Origin: Sphingobacteriales bacterium 50-39
Lineage (GTDB): Bacteria; Bacteroidota; Bacteroidia; Chitinophagales; Chitinophagaceae
Length of the DNA stretch: 64,000 nt
Assembly: GCA_001898505.1 (NCBI GenBank)
Contig: MKTZ01000026.1
Location: 62,001-126,000, forward strand
Direction of reading: 5' to 3'
Below the pieces are notes generated by a model that was given only the letters and a program-made list of their open reading frames with translations, ran no database searches and was not told the origin of the DNA. The position numbers were made by a program, and so were the translations under genes. Positions within the stretch are counted from its first letter, which is position 1, and every line of letters begins with the position of its first letter. Shown here piece after piece: positions 8,487 to 17,639 of the stretch.

Positions 8487-9266
8487 ATGCAGGTACCAAC
8501 CATGGCTGAACTGGCGGCAAAAGGAGAAGTCCCGGATATTTTGTTCTGGGTGGGATGTTCCGGCAGTTATGACCAGCGGGCACAAAAGATCACCCGGGCC
8601 TTTGCTACCATCCTGAATAAGGTGGGGATAAAATATGCTATTTTGGGGAAAGAGGAGCTTTGTAATGGCGATCCGGCGCGCCGGGCCGGGAACGAATTCA
8701 TCTTCCAGATGATGGCCTATCAGAATATACAGGTATTGAATAATTATGGAATAAAAAAGATCGTTACAGCCTGTCCACACTGTTTCAATATTTTCACGAA
8801 TGAATACCCCGAGTTGGGAGGACATTATGAGGTCATTCATCATACCGTACTGTTACAGCAGTTGATTGACGAAGGCAAAATTGTTATAAAAGAAGGCGGC
8901 CCCTTTAAGGGCAAACGTATCACCTATCATGACAGCTGTTACCTGGGAAGGGCCAACCATATATATGATGTCCCGAGAAAGGTATTGGAAGCCCTGGATG
9001 GTGAGCTGGTGGAAATGAAGCGTTGCCGTAGCAAAGGACTTTGTTGCGGGGCCGGGGGTGCGCAGATGTTCAAGGAAGAGGAAAAAGGCGCCACACGGAT
9101 AAATTTCGAACGCAGCGGAGAAGCATTGGATACGGGAGCCGCGATCATTGCAGCAGCCTGCCCCTTTTGTAATACCATGTTGACGGATGGAGTAAAACAT
9201 GCGGAAAAGGAAGATGCGGTGAAGGTGCTGGATATTGCCGAGCTGATCGCGGCGTCCATGGATTGA
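8487..9266 (+). CDS. CCG-domain Fe-S protein, HdrB/LldE-like
   Basis: 259 residues with two CCG cysteine-rich domains. The first carries WVGCSGSYD and ACPHCFNIF, the second HDSCYLGRAN, GLCCGAGGAQMF and AACPFCNTM. In heterodisulfide reductase and related lactate or glycolate oxidases these domains bind a non-cubane Fe-S cluster and act on disulfides or accept electrons. The likely partner is the membrane HdrC-like protein at 2454-3773. The start could also be Met6 at 8502. Confidence 0.88.
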   Translation: MQVPTMAELAAKGEVPDILFWVGCSGSYDQRAQKITRAFATILNKVGIKYAILGKEELCNGDPARRAGNEFIFQMMAYQNIQVLNNYGIKKIVTACPHCFNIFTNEYPELGGHYEVIHHTVLLQQLIDEGKIVIKEGGPFKGKRITYHDSCYLGRANHIYDVPRKVLEALDGELVEMKRCRSKGLCCGAGGAQMFKEEEKGATRINFERSGEALDTGAAIIAAACPFCNTMLTDGVKHAEKEDAVKVLDIAELIAASMD

Positions 9267-9284
9267 ATTGTGTACCTTTGTCGT

Positions 9285-9806
9285 ATGAATACTTCTTATA
9301 CTGAATTGTTACCCGCTGATTTTGCTGGCGATAGCAGGGTCTGGATATATCAGGCATCCCGTCTTTTTACCCTATCGGAGGCTCTGGCGATAGAGGAAAT
9401 GCTGGAAGATTTTGTAAAGGGATGGGCATCGCATGGGACGCCGGTGAAGGGGTATGGCAACCTGTTCTATGGTCAGTTTGTTGTTTTGCTGGCGGATGAG
9501 TCGGCCACGGGAGTCAGTGGATGCAGTACGGACAGTTCCGTGAGGCTAATCAAAGAAATAGAGCAGCAGTTTGGAGTGGCGATGTTCGACAGGCTGAACC
9601 TTGCCTTTTTGGTAAAGGATAAGGTACAGATGGTACCGATGGCGCAGGTGCCTTATGCGCTGGAAAATGGGTTCCTCGATGGAGATAGCCTGTATTTCAA
9701 CAATACTGTGCAGACAAAGGATGAGCTTATGCACAAATGGATCATCCCGATGAAAGACAGCTGGCTGAAAACAAAATTTTTTAGGCCCGAAGGAATTAAA
9801 TCTTAA
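9285..9806 (+). CDS. conserved Bacteroidota hypothetical protein
   Basis: 173 residues, start ATG at 9285; an upstream in-frame GTG at 9270 is less likely. TACCTTTG, a -7-type box, lies at 9273-9280, so the message may have almost no leader. The protein is soluble, with no signal peptide or transmembrane segment. It includes GYGNLFYGQFVVLLADES and VSGCSTDSSVRLIKEIE stretches that are well conserved, as far as I recall, in proteins often annotated misleadingly as ABC transporter ATPase. No Walker motifs are present, so that label is not supported here. Confidence 0.75.
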   Translation: MNTSYTELLPADFAGDSRVWIYQASRLFTLSEALAIEEMLEDFVKGWASHGTPVKGYGNLFYGQFVVLLADESATGVSGCSTDSSVRLIKEIEQQFGVAMFDRLNLAFLVKDKVQMVPMAQVPYALENGFLDGDSLYFNNTVQTKDELMHKWIIPMKDSWLKTKFFRPEGIKS

Positions 9807-9833
9807 ATTTGCCGTCCACGCTTTACGAAGCGT
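9804..9833 (+). promoter_or_regulatory. tRNA-Gly promoter box and leader hairpin
   Basis: TAAATTTG at 9804-9811 overlaps the stop codon of the preceding gene and fits the -7 consensus. A perfect hairpin ACGCTT-TACG-AAGCGT (9818-9833) lies between it and the tRNA and could be a leader element removed during 5' processing. Confidence 0.4.
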
Positions 9834-9842
9834 ATCATATGT

Positions 9843-9915
9843 GCGGAAATAGCTCAGTTGGTAGAGCGACAGCTTCCCAAGCTGTAGGTCGCGGGTTCGA
9901 ACCTCGTTTTCCGCT
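9843..9915 (+). tRNA. tRNA-Gly (anticodon CCC)
   Basis: A 73-nt cloverleaf. The acceptor stem GCGGAAA pairs with TTTCCGC, the D-arm contains AGCTCAGTTGGTAGAGC, and the anticodon stem ACAGC/GCTGT encloses loop TTCCCAA. The T-arm is GCGGG-TTCGAAC-CTCGT and the discriminator base is T. Anticodon CCC reads GGG. The CCA end is not encoded. Confidence 0.95.
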
Positions 9916-9921
9916 CAAAAC

Positions 9922-9949
9922 AAAATCGCCGGCATCTGCCGGCGATTTT
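9922..9949. terminator. bidirectional rho-independent terminator
   Basis: AAAATCGCCGGCA-TC-TGCCGGCGATTTT is a perfect 13-bp hairpin with T/A flanks on both sides. It lies between tRNA-Gly (plus) and the TonB receptor gene (minus) and serves both. Confidence 0.9.
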
Positions 9950-9951
9950 TG

Positions 9952-12900
9952 TTAGAAGATATACCTTATCCCTGCCTGTATCTGCCATCTCGAAGGCAGG
10001 TCGGGGCTGGTGGTAAAGGTCGACTTTTGGGAAGGATCGAATATATAAAGCGCCTGCCCACCCTGCTGTCCCAGGTACTGGATCGGCTGGTAGTAACCCG
10101 TGGCGCTGGCATATTTCCGTAAGCCCCATTTGCTACTGATGAGATTGCCAAGATTCACAATATCCAGGCTGAGCTGGAATGTATGTATGCTGGTGCCCGC
10201 CTTTATCCTGAAGTCCTGCAGCACCCGCATATCCAGCTGACTGAACCAGGGAGTGACGCCCGCATATTTACCCGTATACTGTCCGCGGTGCCCGTTCAGG
10301 TATTTGTCCTGCTGGATGAACGCCTCCAGGGCTGCCTTTTGCGCATTGGCATCCTGGTTGACACCCTGCGCGTCAATAAAGGGCTGGAACTGCATATTAC
10401 CGACTTCAGCCTGTGTCGGAACATATATCAGGTCGTTGAAGCTGGAACCATCGTTATTCACATCACCGGCATAGACATAGGAGAACCTGTTGCCGCTGGT
10501 CCAGTTGCTGAAGAAGGAAACAGTAGTGGCATATTTGCCCCCGCCATAATTGAAGACCTTGACACCCGCCAGCACAAACCGATGAGTATTGCCATACAGG
10601 GAAGGAGTGTTACGGGCTATATTCGCATTGCCCAGCACAGGGTTGCGGTCAAAAGCGTCTCCCGAGATCTCGGCGGAAATGGAGCTGGCGTCTTTCGCCA
10701 CCAGGTAGTTGTAAGAGCCCATGAGGAAGTAGCCTTTTCCAAAGGTCTGTTGCACCTGGAAGCTCATGTCAAAAGAATAGCCCGTATTGGCATTGGTGAA
10801 AACATATGCCGTGGTGCCTTTATCCGAAGCCTGGTATACATCGCGCGTATCACCCGTGCCGGAGCCCAAATGACCGGTGGGAGTCCCTAGGCCATAATTC
10901 CGGACCATCATGGCATGTACATCCTTGGTATAGGCAATATCGACAGTGAGGATGGTTTTGCTGGGTAGTTGATAATCCACGCCCAGATTGGATCGCCATA
11001 TCTGCGGCCAATGGAAGTTCTTTGCCGTGACATTATAATAAAACGAGAAAGGGTTGCCGATGGCATTGCCCAGCCAGACGAATGGGAACCTGCCCGTGAA
11101 CAGTCCGGTCCCGCCCCGCAGCTGTACGGTCCTGTCGTTGCTGACATCCCAATTGAAGCCCATACGGGGCGAGAAAAGTGGCGTGCCCGTGGGCATGCGG
11201 GTATTGTCGATGTCCTTACCCGGTCCGTTGGTCACAGGGTGGCCGTCAGGATCAAATAGGGTCAGGTTGTCGGTATTCAGTACGGTGGGGCTGCTGACCT
11301 TGCCATCGGGGCTGTGATAGCTGGCCTTGGAAGGAAAGTAAAGGGGCTTGTCGATGCGCACGCCATAGGTTAGTTTGAAATTGGGAACTATCTTCCACTC
11401 GTCCTGGATATAGCCAGCCAGCTGTCCTACCGTAAGATAATACCATGTCCACTTGCCAGCCGCAGCCTGGCTCTTGGCATAGGAGACATCGCTGTTCAGG
11501 CTACCGCCAGGGGCATATTTATAAAAAGTGTCGATATCCGTGCTGCCGAATACCGCAAAACCATAACCGGTGAGATTAAAGGAGTTGCCGAATTTGAACG
11601 ACTCATAGCTGGCGCCGATAGTGAGCGTATGTTTGGCCAGAATGATATTGAAATTATCCGTCAACTGGAGCGCATCCTGGTTAAGCACGTTGTTGATGGA
11701 GAAAGGCTCGTGACCGGCAATGATATAAGGAACCCCGTATTTGGAGATGGTGAGAGCCGGGAAGGGCGCAGAGAATGGATTACGATGATCTCTGAAAGTG
11801 GTATATACTGCCCGGAATTTATTGGCATAGTTGTCCCCAAAATTTGATTTCACTTCGAGACCGAAATTATGGAGCTTGTTGACCATCTGATATCCGGAAT
11901 TCCGGTATTGCAACGTAATGGCATCGGGTCCGCGCCGCTGTATAGCGTTGGGGTGTGCAGGCTTGTCCTGGGTAGCGTCCAGGCCATTGTAGGTAAAGGA
12001 AACGCTATGTTTGCTGCTGACCACCCAGTCCAGCTTGGCCAGCCATTTGTAGTTGGTCTGTTTCAGATTGAAGCCCTGGTAAGGACCTGTGTCATAACCA
12101 TAGGTATTTTTGAGAATGGCGCTGACTTGATCCAGGTCGCTCTGTAGCACCCGGGAGGTGGTGAGCTGTCCCACGTTGGAAGCATTCTGCGCACGATAAG
12201 CGCTTTCTTCATCCTTGCGCTGCTCCGTCTCGAAATTGACGAAGTAAAAGAGCTTGCTCTTTATCAGGGCGCCTCCCAGCGAACCACCCACCTGCAGATG
12301 ATTCAGGGTAGGAACGGTGAACTTTGTCCCATTCACTTTATGGCCTGTCATGCCTGTATTGCGATAGAACGCATATACCGTACCGGTGGTCTTGTTGCTG
12401 CCGCTCTTCGTCACCGTGTTGACGCCCGCGCCGGTGAACCCAGATTGGGTAACATCATAAGGCGCGATATTGACCTGGATCTGGTCGATGGCGTCCAGGG
12501 AGATGGGCTGTGCATTGGTCTGCCCGCCGGGCGTGGGGGCATCCAGACCAAAGGGGTTGTTGAATACGGCTCCGTCCAGCGAGAAGTTGTTGTACTGACC
12601 ATTCCTGCCGGCAAAAGAAATACCGTTGTAGGTAGGCGAAGCCGAAGGTGTCAGCCGGGTATAGTCATCGGCCGACCTCGAAATGGTAGGTAGCTGACGG
12701 ATCAGTCTTGAATTGATCTGGGTAGAGGCGCCCGTGCGATGATCGTCGAAGATGGGAGATCTTCCCGTGACAACCACTTCCGCCAGATTGGCGCTGGTCT
12801 CTATAAGCCGGAATTCCAGGCTGGTGCTCTGTCCCAGTTCCAGGTAGATATTGGAGTCTGTCTTTGGAGCGTAGCCCGTATAGCTCACCGTAATAAAATA

Positions 12901-13149
12901 AGGCCCCCCTACCCTCAGATTGGGCAGGACAAAACTTCCATCCGTCTTAGTCGTCAGAGATTTTTGGATACCTGCGTCGGGGAATGCTACCTGTACGGTG
13001 GCGCCTGGTAGCGGTTTGCTATCTTTTTCTCCCATTACGATACCATTGAGTGTTGCGGTCGTCACCTGTGCAGTGGCGCAGAATCCGATGAATAAAATGG
13101 GTAGACACAGAAAGGCTCTTCTGAGTAGTTTTGGTTGGTGTTTTTTCAT
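9952..13149 (-). CDS. Oar-like TonB-dependent receptor
   Basis: An outer-membrane protein of 1065 residues from the ATG at 13149. It has a Sec signal peptide (LPILFIGFCATAQ) and a carboxypeptidase-regulatory-like Ig domain with LNGIVMGEKDSKPLPGATV. The plug region includes STQINSRLIRQLPTISRSADDYTRL and DQIQVNIAPYDVTQSGFTG, and a large 22-strand-type barrel ends in an aromatic residue (YIF). The plug and barrel pattern is that of the Oar group rather than classical SusC. The substrate is unknown. It lies 79 nt downstream of a GH92 gene on the same strand; no SusD lipoprotein is present. Confidence 0.9.
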   Translation of the reverse strand: MKKHQPKLLRRAFLCLPILFIGFCATAQVTTATLNGIVMGEKDSKPLPGATVQVAFPDAGIQKSLTTKTDGSFVLPNLRVGGPYFITVSYTGYAPKTDSNIYLELGQSTSLEFRLIETSANLAEVVVTGRSPIFDDHRTGASTQINSRLIRQLPTISRSADDYTRLTPSASPTYNGISFAGRNGQYNNFSLDGAVFNNPFGLDAPTPGGQTNAQPISLDAIDQIQVNIAPYDVTQSGFTGAGVNTVTKSGSNKTTGTVYAFYRNTGMTGHKVNGTKFTVPTLNHLQVGGSLGGALIKSKLFYFVNFETEQRKDEESAYRAQNASNVGQLTTSRVLQSDLDQVSAILKNTYGYDTGPYQGFNLKQTNYKWLAKLDWVVSSKHSVSFTYNGLDATQDKPAHPNAIQRRGPDAITLQYRNSGYQMVNKLHNFGLEVKSNFGDNYANKFRAVYTTFRDHRNPFSAPFPALTISKYGVPYIIAGHEPFSINNVLNQDALQLTDNFNIILAKHTLTIGASYESFKFGNSFNLTGYGFAVFGSTDIDTFYKYAPGGSLNSDVSYAKSQAAAGKWTWYYLTVGQLAGYIQDEWKIVPNFKLTYGVRIDKPLYFPSKASYHSPDGKVSSPTVLNTDNLTLFDPDGHPVTNGPGKDIDNTRMPTGTPLFSPRMGFNWDVSNDRTVQLRGGTGLFTGRFPFVWLGNAIGNPFSFYYNVTAKNFHWPQIWRSNLGVDYQLPSKTILTVDIAYTKDVHAMMVRNYGLGTPTGHLGSGTGDTRDVYQASDKGTTAYVFTNANTGYSFDMSFQVQQTFGKGYFLMGSYNYLVAKDASSISAEISGDAFDRNPVLGNANIARNTPSLYGNTHRFVLAGVKVFNYGGGKYATTVSFFSNWTSGNRFSYVYAGDVNNDGSSFNDLIYVPTQAEVGNMQFQPFIDAQGVNQDANAQKAALEAFIQQDKYLNGHRGQYTGKYAGVTPWFSQLDMRVLQDFRIKAGTSIHTFQLSLDIVNLGNLISSKWGLRKYASATGYYQPIQYLGQQGGQALYIFDPSQKSTFTTSPDLPSRWQIQAGIRYIF

Positions 13150-13228
13150 GTATATAAAGTTGAAGGATAAAATTCTCAAGCAGCAGTAACAATTTACTGA
13201 AAAAACATCAATCAAAGACGTTTAAACA

Positions 13229-15526
13229 TTATTTCCATTCTTTATTTGGCTTCGGTCCCATCGTGAATATCAGTGTGCTGCCGCCCGTCAGTGCCTCATG
13301 TGAGATGAGCGGATGTTCAATCCTCCGGCCGTCGAGCGTCACCTGTTGAACATATTTATTCTGTTCTGAAAGATGGTTGGCGATAATGGTCAGCGTTTTG
13401 GCCTGGCCATCGACTTTGTAATGCAGTGTCAGTTTCGGGAACTGAGGAGCGCCGATGGCGTACTCACCCGAGGCCGGCGTCACCGGATAAAAGCCCATCA
13501 CGCCAAAAATATACCAGGCAGCCATCTGGCCGCAATCCTCGTTGCCGTTGATGCCGAGGGGCCGGGCGCGGTAATTGAAAGTGGTGTGTTTCCGCACCAG
13601 CTCCTGCGTCTTCCATGGCTGTCCGCAATAATCATACAGATAGATATAATGATGCCCCGGCTCGTTGTCATGATGATAATGCATGCCTTCAAAGTTCTCA
13701 TCCAGCCGCGCCGCAAACCGCTCGTTACCTCCCATCAGCCGGATCATGCCCGGGATATCCTGCATGGCGCCAAAAAGATAGGTCCACTGATCCCCTTCTG
13801 TAAACCCGTCCTGTCGGCCCAGTTTGTCCTTCGGATTGAATTGAAGGAACGAGCCATCCGCCTTTTTAGGGATAAAGAACCCGGAAACAGTATCGTACAA
13901 ATGCCTGTAATTTTTGCTCCAGGCCAGTAATTGCCGATAGTCATTCGTCTTGCCTAGCGCCTCCGCCATTCGCGCCACTGAATAGTCGTCGGAGGCATAT
14001 TCGATGGTACGCGATACGGACTCTGCCGTACGGCCAAACGGCACATATCCTATGGTATTAAATGCAGTGAGTCCGGCCCTTGCTTCAAATCCAGTCCATT
14101 TATCCCTGTCGGCATACGGCAATAAAGTGTCATTATCCGGCGGCACAGTGGCGTCCTTCAGCAATGCAGCATACGCTGTATCGACATTGTAATCCCTAAA
14201 GCCCTTGATATAGGCATCTGCGATCACCGCATCTGCATGCGTGCTGATCATGATGTTCGTTTCAGCAGGATTGGGCCACATGGGCAGCCGTCCTCCCTGT
14301 TCGTACATCTGCAGCAACGATCGGACCATATCATTGACCCTGTCAGGCTGTGTGAAGATCAGTAGAGGATGCAAAGCCCTGTAGGTGTCCCAAAGGGAAT
14401 AATCAGTATAGGAGACCCCTTCATGTACCTTGTCGTCAAAGGCGCTGTAATATTTCCCATATTCCGATAGTTCGCGCGGAAATTGCATCGTGTGGAACAT
14501 CGCCGTATAAAAAATGATCTTTTTCTCTTCCATCACCCCTTCCAGTTTGATATGGCTCAGTTCCCGTTGCCATATGTCGCGTGTCGATGTGACGAGCCTG
14601 TCGAAGTTCCATCCGGGCACTTCTTTTTCAAGGTTGGTCCTGGCTTGCTCCAGGCTGATAAAAGAGGTGGAGATACGAACCTGTACCTTTTCTCCTGCCT
14701 TCGTGGCAAAGTCGACATACGCGCCCATCCTGGTCCCGTACTGCTCTGTGGAACCAGACATTACAGTATTGTTGTCCCAGGTACCGAAGGAAGAGATGGG
14801 TTTGTCAAACTGAATAACAAAATAGCCCTTAAAGGCGGGCAGATCGGGTCCCAGCTGCGCGGACACCCGGTCCGGATTGTATCCCGTGATCTCATTCTTC
14901 TCTTTATCGACCCTCACATATCCTTTCAATTTTCTGATCCTTTCTGTAAGATCATTCGATTCGTCCGCCAATTCGGGGTTCAGGTTAATGCCTTGTATGA
15001 TCAGGTGCGCTCTTTCAGCCGCCGGGAAGGTAAACCGGAAAATGGCGGCCCTCGAGGCTGCGGCAATCTCTGCTTTGATCTTTTGCTGGCCACCGGCATC
15101 CAGCACAACAGAATAATAATAAGGCTTTGTTACCTCATCTGCATGTTCAAACGGCAGCGCCCTGTCATGGGGCAGGGTCTTTAATGCACCTATCTGGGGC
15201 ATAACGGAGACATATCCATAATCACCCATCCAGACCGTCGGCTGATGAGAGGCCAGAAAGCCCATGACCTTCCTGTCTTCATATACATACGAAGTCCTCC
15301 CCATCTTGCTTTCGCCTGTCTGTGGCAGAAAATTCGTCATAGCATATGGCAGGCCCACAGCGGGTATGGTGCCGCCGCCTTCGAGGCCTTCGGCAAAGCC
15401 TGCATAAGGGGTACCGATAATAGTATTGACATAATCGACTTCTTGCCGGGACTGCCGCTGCTGGGCGTTACAAAGATCTGTCAGGGTGATGGTAGTGAGG
15501 ATAAATAACAGGACTGTTTTGCGCAT
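13229..15526 (-). CDS. GH92 family alpha-mannosidase, secreted
   Basis: 765 residues with signal peptide MRKTVLLFILTTITLTDLCNAQ. GH92 hallmarks: VDYVNTIIGT at the start of the N-terminal beta-sandwich, SYTDYSLWDTYRALHPLL in the catalytic alpha/alpha barrel, EGDQWTYLFG with the presumed acid Glu, and GNEDCGQMAAWYIFG near the C-terminus (GNDD in many relatives). GH92 enzymes are calcium-dependent exo-alpha-mannosidases active on N-glycans or fungal mannan. The adjacent TonB receptor suggests, but does not prove, joint glycan or glycoprotein use. Confidence 0.93.
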   Translation of the reverse strand: MRKTVLLFILTTITLTDLCNAQQRQSRQEVDYVNTIIGTPYAGFAEGLEGGGTIPAVGLPYAMTNFLPQTGESKMGRTSYVYEDRKVMGFLASHQPTVWMGDYGYVSVMPQIGALKTLPHDRALPFEHADEVTKPYYYSVVLDAGGQQKIKAEIAAASRAAIFRFTFPAAERAHLIIQGINLNPELADESNDLTERIRKLKGYVRVDKEKNEITGYNPDRVSAQLGPDLPAFKGYFVIQFDKPISSFGTWDNNTVMSGSTEQYGTRMGAYVDFATKAGEKVQVRISTSFISLEQARTNLEKEVPGWNFDRLVTSTRDIWQRELSHIKLEGVMEEKKIIFYTAMFHTMQFPRELSEYGKYYSAFDDKVHEGVSYTDYSLWDTYRALHPLLIFTQPDRVNDMVRSLLQMYEQGGRLPMWPNPAETNIMISTHADAVIADAYIKGFRDYNVDTAYAALLKDATVPPDNDTLLPYADRDKWTGFEARAGLTAFNTIGYVPFGRTAESVSRTIEYASDDYSVARMAEALGKTNDYRQLLAWSKNYRHLYDTVSGFFIPKKADGSFLQFNPKDKLGRQDGFTEGDQWTYLFGAMQDIPGMIRLMGGNERFAARLDENFEGMHYHHDNEPGHHYIYLYDYCGQPWKTQELVRKHTTFNYRARPLGINGNEDCGQMAAWYIFGVMGFYPVTPASGEYAIGAPQFPKLTLHYKVDGQAKTLTIIANHLSEQNKYVQQVTLDGRRIEHPLISHEALTGGSTLIFTMGPKPNKEWK

Positions 15527-15853
15527 GATGCCGGAAATATACCTCTTTTTGGGTTAATCCGTCGCTGTCATCGTATGACGGTAGGCGGATGTGCATGTCC
15601 GGGCGGATGCAGATAATACTTTAAGAATAAGGTATCTGTTTTCTGTGCATCGCTCAGGGCGGGTCATTATACTTACACTGTTCGACTCATGCCAAGGTGG
15701 ACAGGCGTCTATCACCTGAACCCTGCCAAGGCGGAAATGATGTATTTTCCAGTGTTTTATGGGCGGGAAGCCCTTAGGGATGTCAAGATAATGGGAGAAG
15801 GTTTGCAAAGCCGGTGATTTATACTATATTGTATTAACCTAAACAAATATCAT
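15527..15853. other. intergenic region between divergent genes, with plus-strand promoter
   Basis: 327 nt without a convincing gene. A plus-strand promoter is visible: TTTG at 15802-15805, 19-nt spacer, TATATTG at 15825-15831, upstream of the gene at 15854. On the minus strand TATATTTC lies just before the GH92 start as a weaker box. An 84-codon minus frame in the middle has no recognisable feature. Confidence 0.55.
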
Positions 15854-16684
15854 ATGAACTTTTTCACCCGTCTGTCCAATGGTTGGAATCTGGCTATGAA
15901 CAGCTTCACGGTATTGAAGGAAAACCGTCAGTTGATCATATTCCCTATCCTATCCGGCATCTCCATGTTGCTTGTCATCGGCTCATTCATTGTGGCCGTC
16001 CTGGCTGCCGCGGGATGGGATGTTGATAACTTGCAGGGTACGGACACGCATAATGTAGTCAATTACCTGGTACTCTTTCTGTACTATCTGGTAAATTATT
16101 TTGTCATCGTCTTTTTCAATATGGCCCTGGTCCACTGCACTCACTTATATTTTATGGGAGAGGAAGTGACGGTCCGCAAGGGGCTTCAGTTCAGCATGAG
16201 CCGTATCGGGGTTATCTTTGCATGGGCGGCTTTTGCAGCAACGGTGGGAACTCTTTTACGACTGCTGCAGGACAATCTGGGTAAAGTAGGAAAGATCGTC
16301 ATCAGTCTCATCGGCGTGGTATGGAGCGTGACCACCTTCTTTGTGGTGCCCATCATCGCTTATGAAAAACTAGGTCCGCTGGATGCATTTAAACGCAGCG
16401 CAAGCATGATGAAGGAAAAGTGGGGCGAGAGTCTGTCAGCCAGCTTCAGCTTTGGACTGGTGCAGTTCGTATTCTTCCTGGGCGCTGCCTTTGTCTGCTT
16501 CCTGCTGGGGCTTATCAGTCCTATCGTAGGAGTGGTATTGTTCGTACTGTGCGCGTTCTCCATACTGGTAGTGATGAGCGCTACCAAGATGATCTTTGTC
16601 AGCGCGGTATACCACAATATCAACGGCGATCCTATCAAGCACTTCAATCAACAGCTGGCGGATAACTTATTCGAACATAAATAA
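15854..16684 (+). CDS. DUF6159-like integral membrane protein
   Basis: 276 residues with about six transmembrane helices. It has an N-terminal amphipathic segment FFTRLSNGWNLAMNSFTVLK and the sequence TTFFVVPIIAYEKLGPLDAFKRS near residue 165. That last motif, and a following AxxMMKEKWGE stretch, is typical of the DUF6159 or glycerophosphoryl-diester-phosphodiesterase-membrane type. The function is unknown. It is a single gene with its own promoter and a terminator shared with the convergent beta-lactamase gene. Confidence 0.72.
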   Translation: MNFFTRLSNGWNLAMNSFTVLKENRQLIIFPILSGISMLLVIGSFIVAVLAAAGWDVDNLQGTDTHNVVNYLVLFLYYLVNYFVIVFFNMALVHCTHLYFMGEEVTVRKGLQFSMSRIGVIFAWAAFAATVGTLLRLLQDNLGKVGKIVISLIGVVWSVTTFFVVPIIAYEKLGPLDAFKRSASMMKEKWGESLSASFSFGLVQFVFFLGAAFVCFLLGLISPIVGVVLFVLCAFSILVVMSATKMIFVSAVYHNINGDPIKHFNQQLADNLFEHK

Positions 16685-16693
16685 TTTTCAAGA

Positions 16694-16714
16694 CGAGGGG
16701 CCTACGGCCCCTCG
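16694..16714. terminator. terminator between convergent genes
   Basis: Perfect 9-bp hairpin CGAGGGGCC-TAC-GGCCCCTCG, followed by CTTATTT on the plus strand. It overlaps the last codons of the minus-strand beta-lactamase gene, whose stop is at 16702-16704. Confidence 0.75.
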
Positions 16715-17610
16715 CTTATTTCGTATTGGTAGATAATTGCAGAGATGGCCGCCAGGGCATTGGCGCCTGCTTTGTCGTCGGCAAGGTCCTTTGAAAGCAG
16801 CACCAGCACATACTTCTTTCCATCGGGCAGGAACACGATGCCTGAGTCGTGATGTACACCTTTGATCCAGCCTGTTTTGTGGGCTACTTTCGTCCCCGCA
16901 GGCAGACCCGCCGGTATGATATCGTTGAAATGCTGATCCATAAGGATGCGTATCATGTCCTTTGATGCCTGACGGCTTACCAGTCTGCCTTTTGCCATCT
17001 TTTCAAAAAGCTCTGCTAAGCCTGCGGCTGTGACAGTATTGTTCAATCCCTTCTGATAAGCCTTGTTGTCTTCCACCCCCCGAAGCACATGCAGCTCATC
17101 CAATCTCAATTTATGGAGTGTGACACCGATGTTGGCCTGCCCTACCCTGGCAATGAGGAGGTTGGTGGCGAAATTGCTGCTGACGGTGATCATCTGGTAT
17201 ACCAGGTCGTTGATCGAACGTTTTTCGCCCACGTGACGATATAGCTCCGTCTCGCTATCGTCTGTCGAATCCAACTGATAAGCGCTGCTGTCGGCAATGC
17301 TGATAAATTCATTTTTCAGCACAATGGAATCTGTAAGGCTGAGCCGGTGGATCGCTGCCTGTCTGTATATCTCTACCAGCACAGGCGTCTTCATGGTGCT
17401 GGCCGCATGAAAGGTCTCATGTTCGTGGAGAAAAAGCTGCCGGCCAGTTGACAGGTCCTTGAAAGCCAGGGCAAAAGATCCGGGTTGAGAACGAAAGATG
17501 CTGTCGATCTTCTGCAGGCAGGCCCCTTCGGTGAGCTGCTGGGAAAAGCTCCGGCTCGAAAGGAAGAGCAGGCTGATGAATGTCAGGAAAGCGGTTGATC
17601 GTAAACGCAT
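16702..17610 (-). CDS. class A-type serine beta-lactamase homologue
   Basis: 302 residues with signal peptide ending SRSFSQ. Active-site motifs are present in order: S71-T-M-K74 (SxxK), S144-S-N146 (SxN) and K245-T-G247 (KTG). The deacylating Glu166 equivalent is probably Glu180 in GVEDNKAYQKGLNN, but the omega loop is longer and unlike the ExxLN of classical TEM or CTX-M enzymes. It could therefore be a chromosomal beta-lactamase of the PER/CfxA-related branch or a DD-peptidase-like hydrolase. No AmpR-type regulator is adjacent. An 11-bp inverted repeat lies 30 nt upstream of its start. Confidence 0.83.
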   Translation of the reverse strand: MRLRSTAFLTFISLLFLSSRSFSQQLTEGACLQKIDSIFRSQPGSFALAFKDLSTGRQLFLHEHETFHAASTMKTPVLVEIYRQAAIHRLSLTDSIVLKNEFISIADSSAYQLDSTDDSETELYRHVGEKRSINDLVYQMITVSSNFATNLLIARVGQANIGVTLHKLRLDELHVLRGVEDNKAYQKGLNNTVTAAGLAELFEKMAKGRLVSRQASKDMIRILMDQHFNDIIPAGLPAGTKVAHKTGWIKGVHHDSGIVFLPDGKKYVLVLLSKDLADDKAGANALAAISAIIYQYEISEGP

Positions 17611-17639
17611 TAGCAGGGAAGTTTACGCTAAGATAATGT

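Noticed and set aside
9285-9806. ABC transporter ATPase label commonly attached to this type of protein
   Set aside because: No Walker A, signature or Walker B motif is present.
15554-15808. 84-codon minus-strand ORF between the GH92 gene and its divergent neighbour
   Set aside because: No recognisable feature, and a better explanation is a promoter region; the plus-strand promoter overlaps its start.
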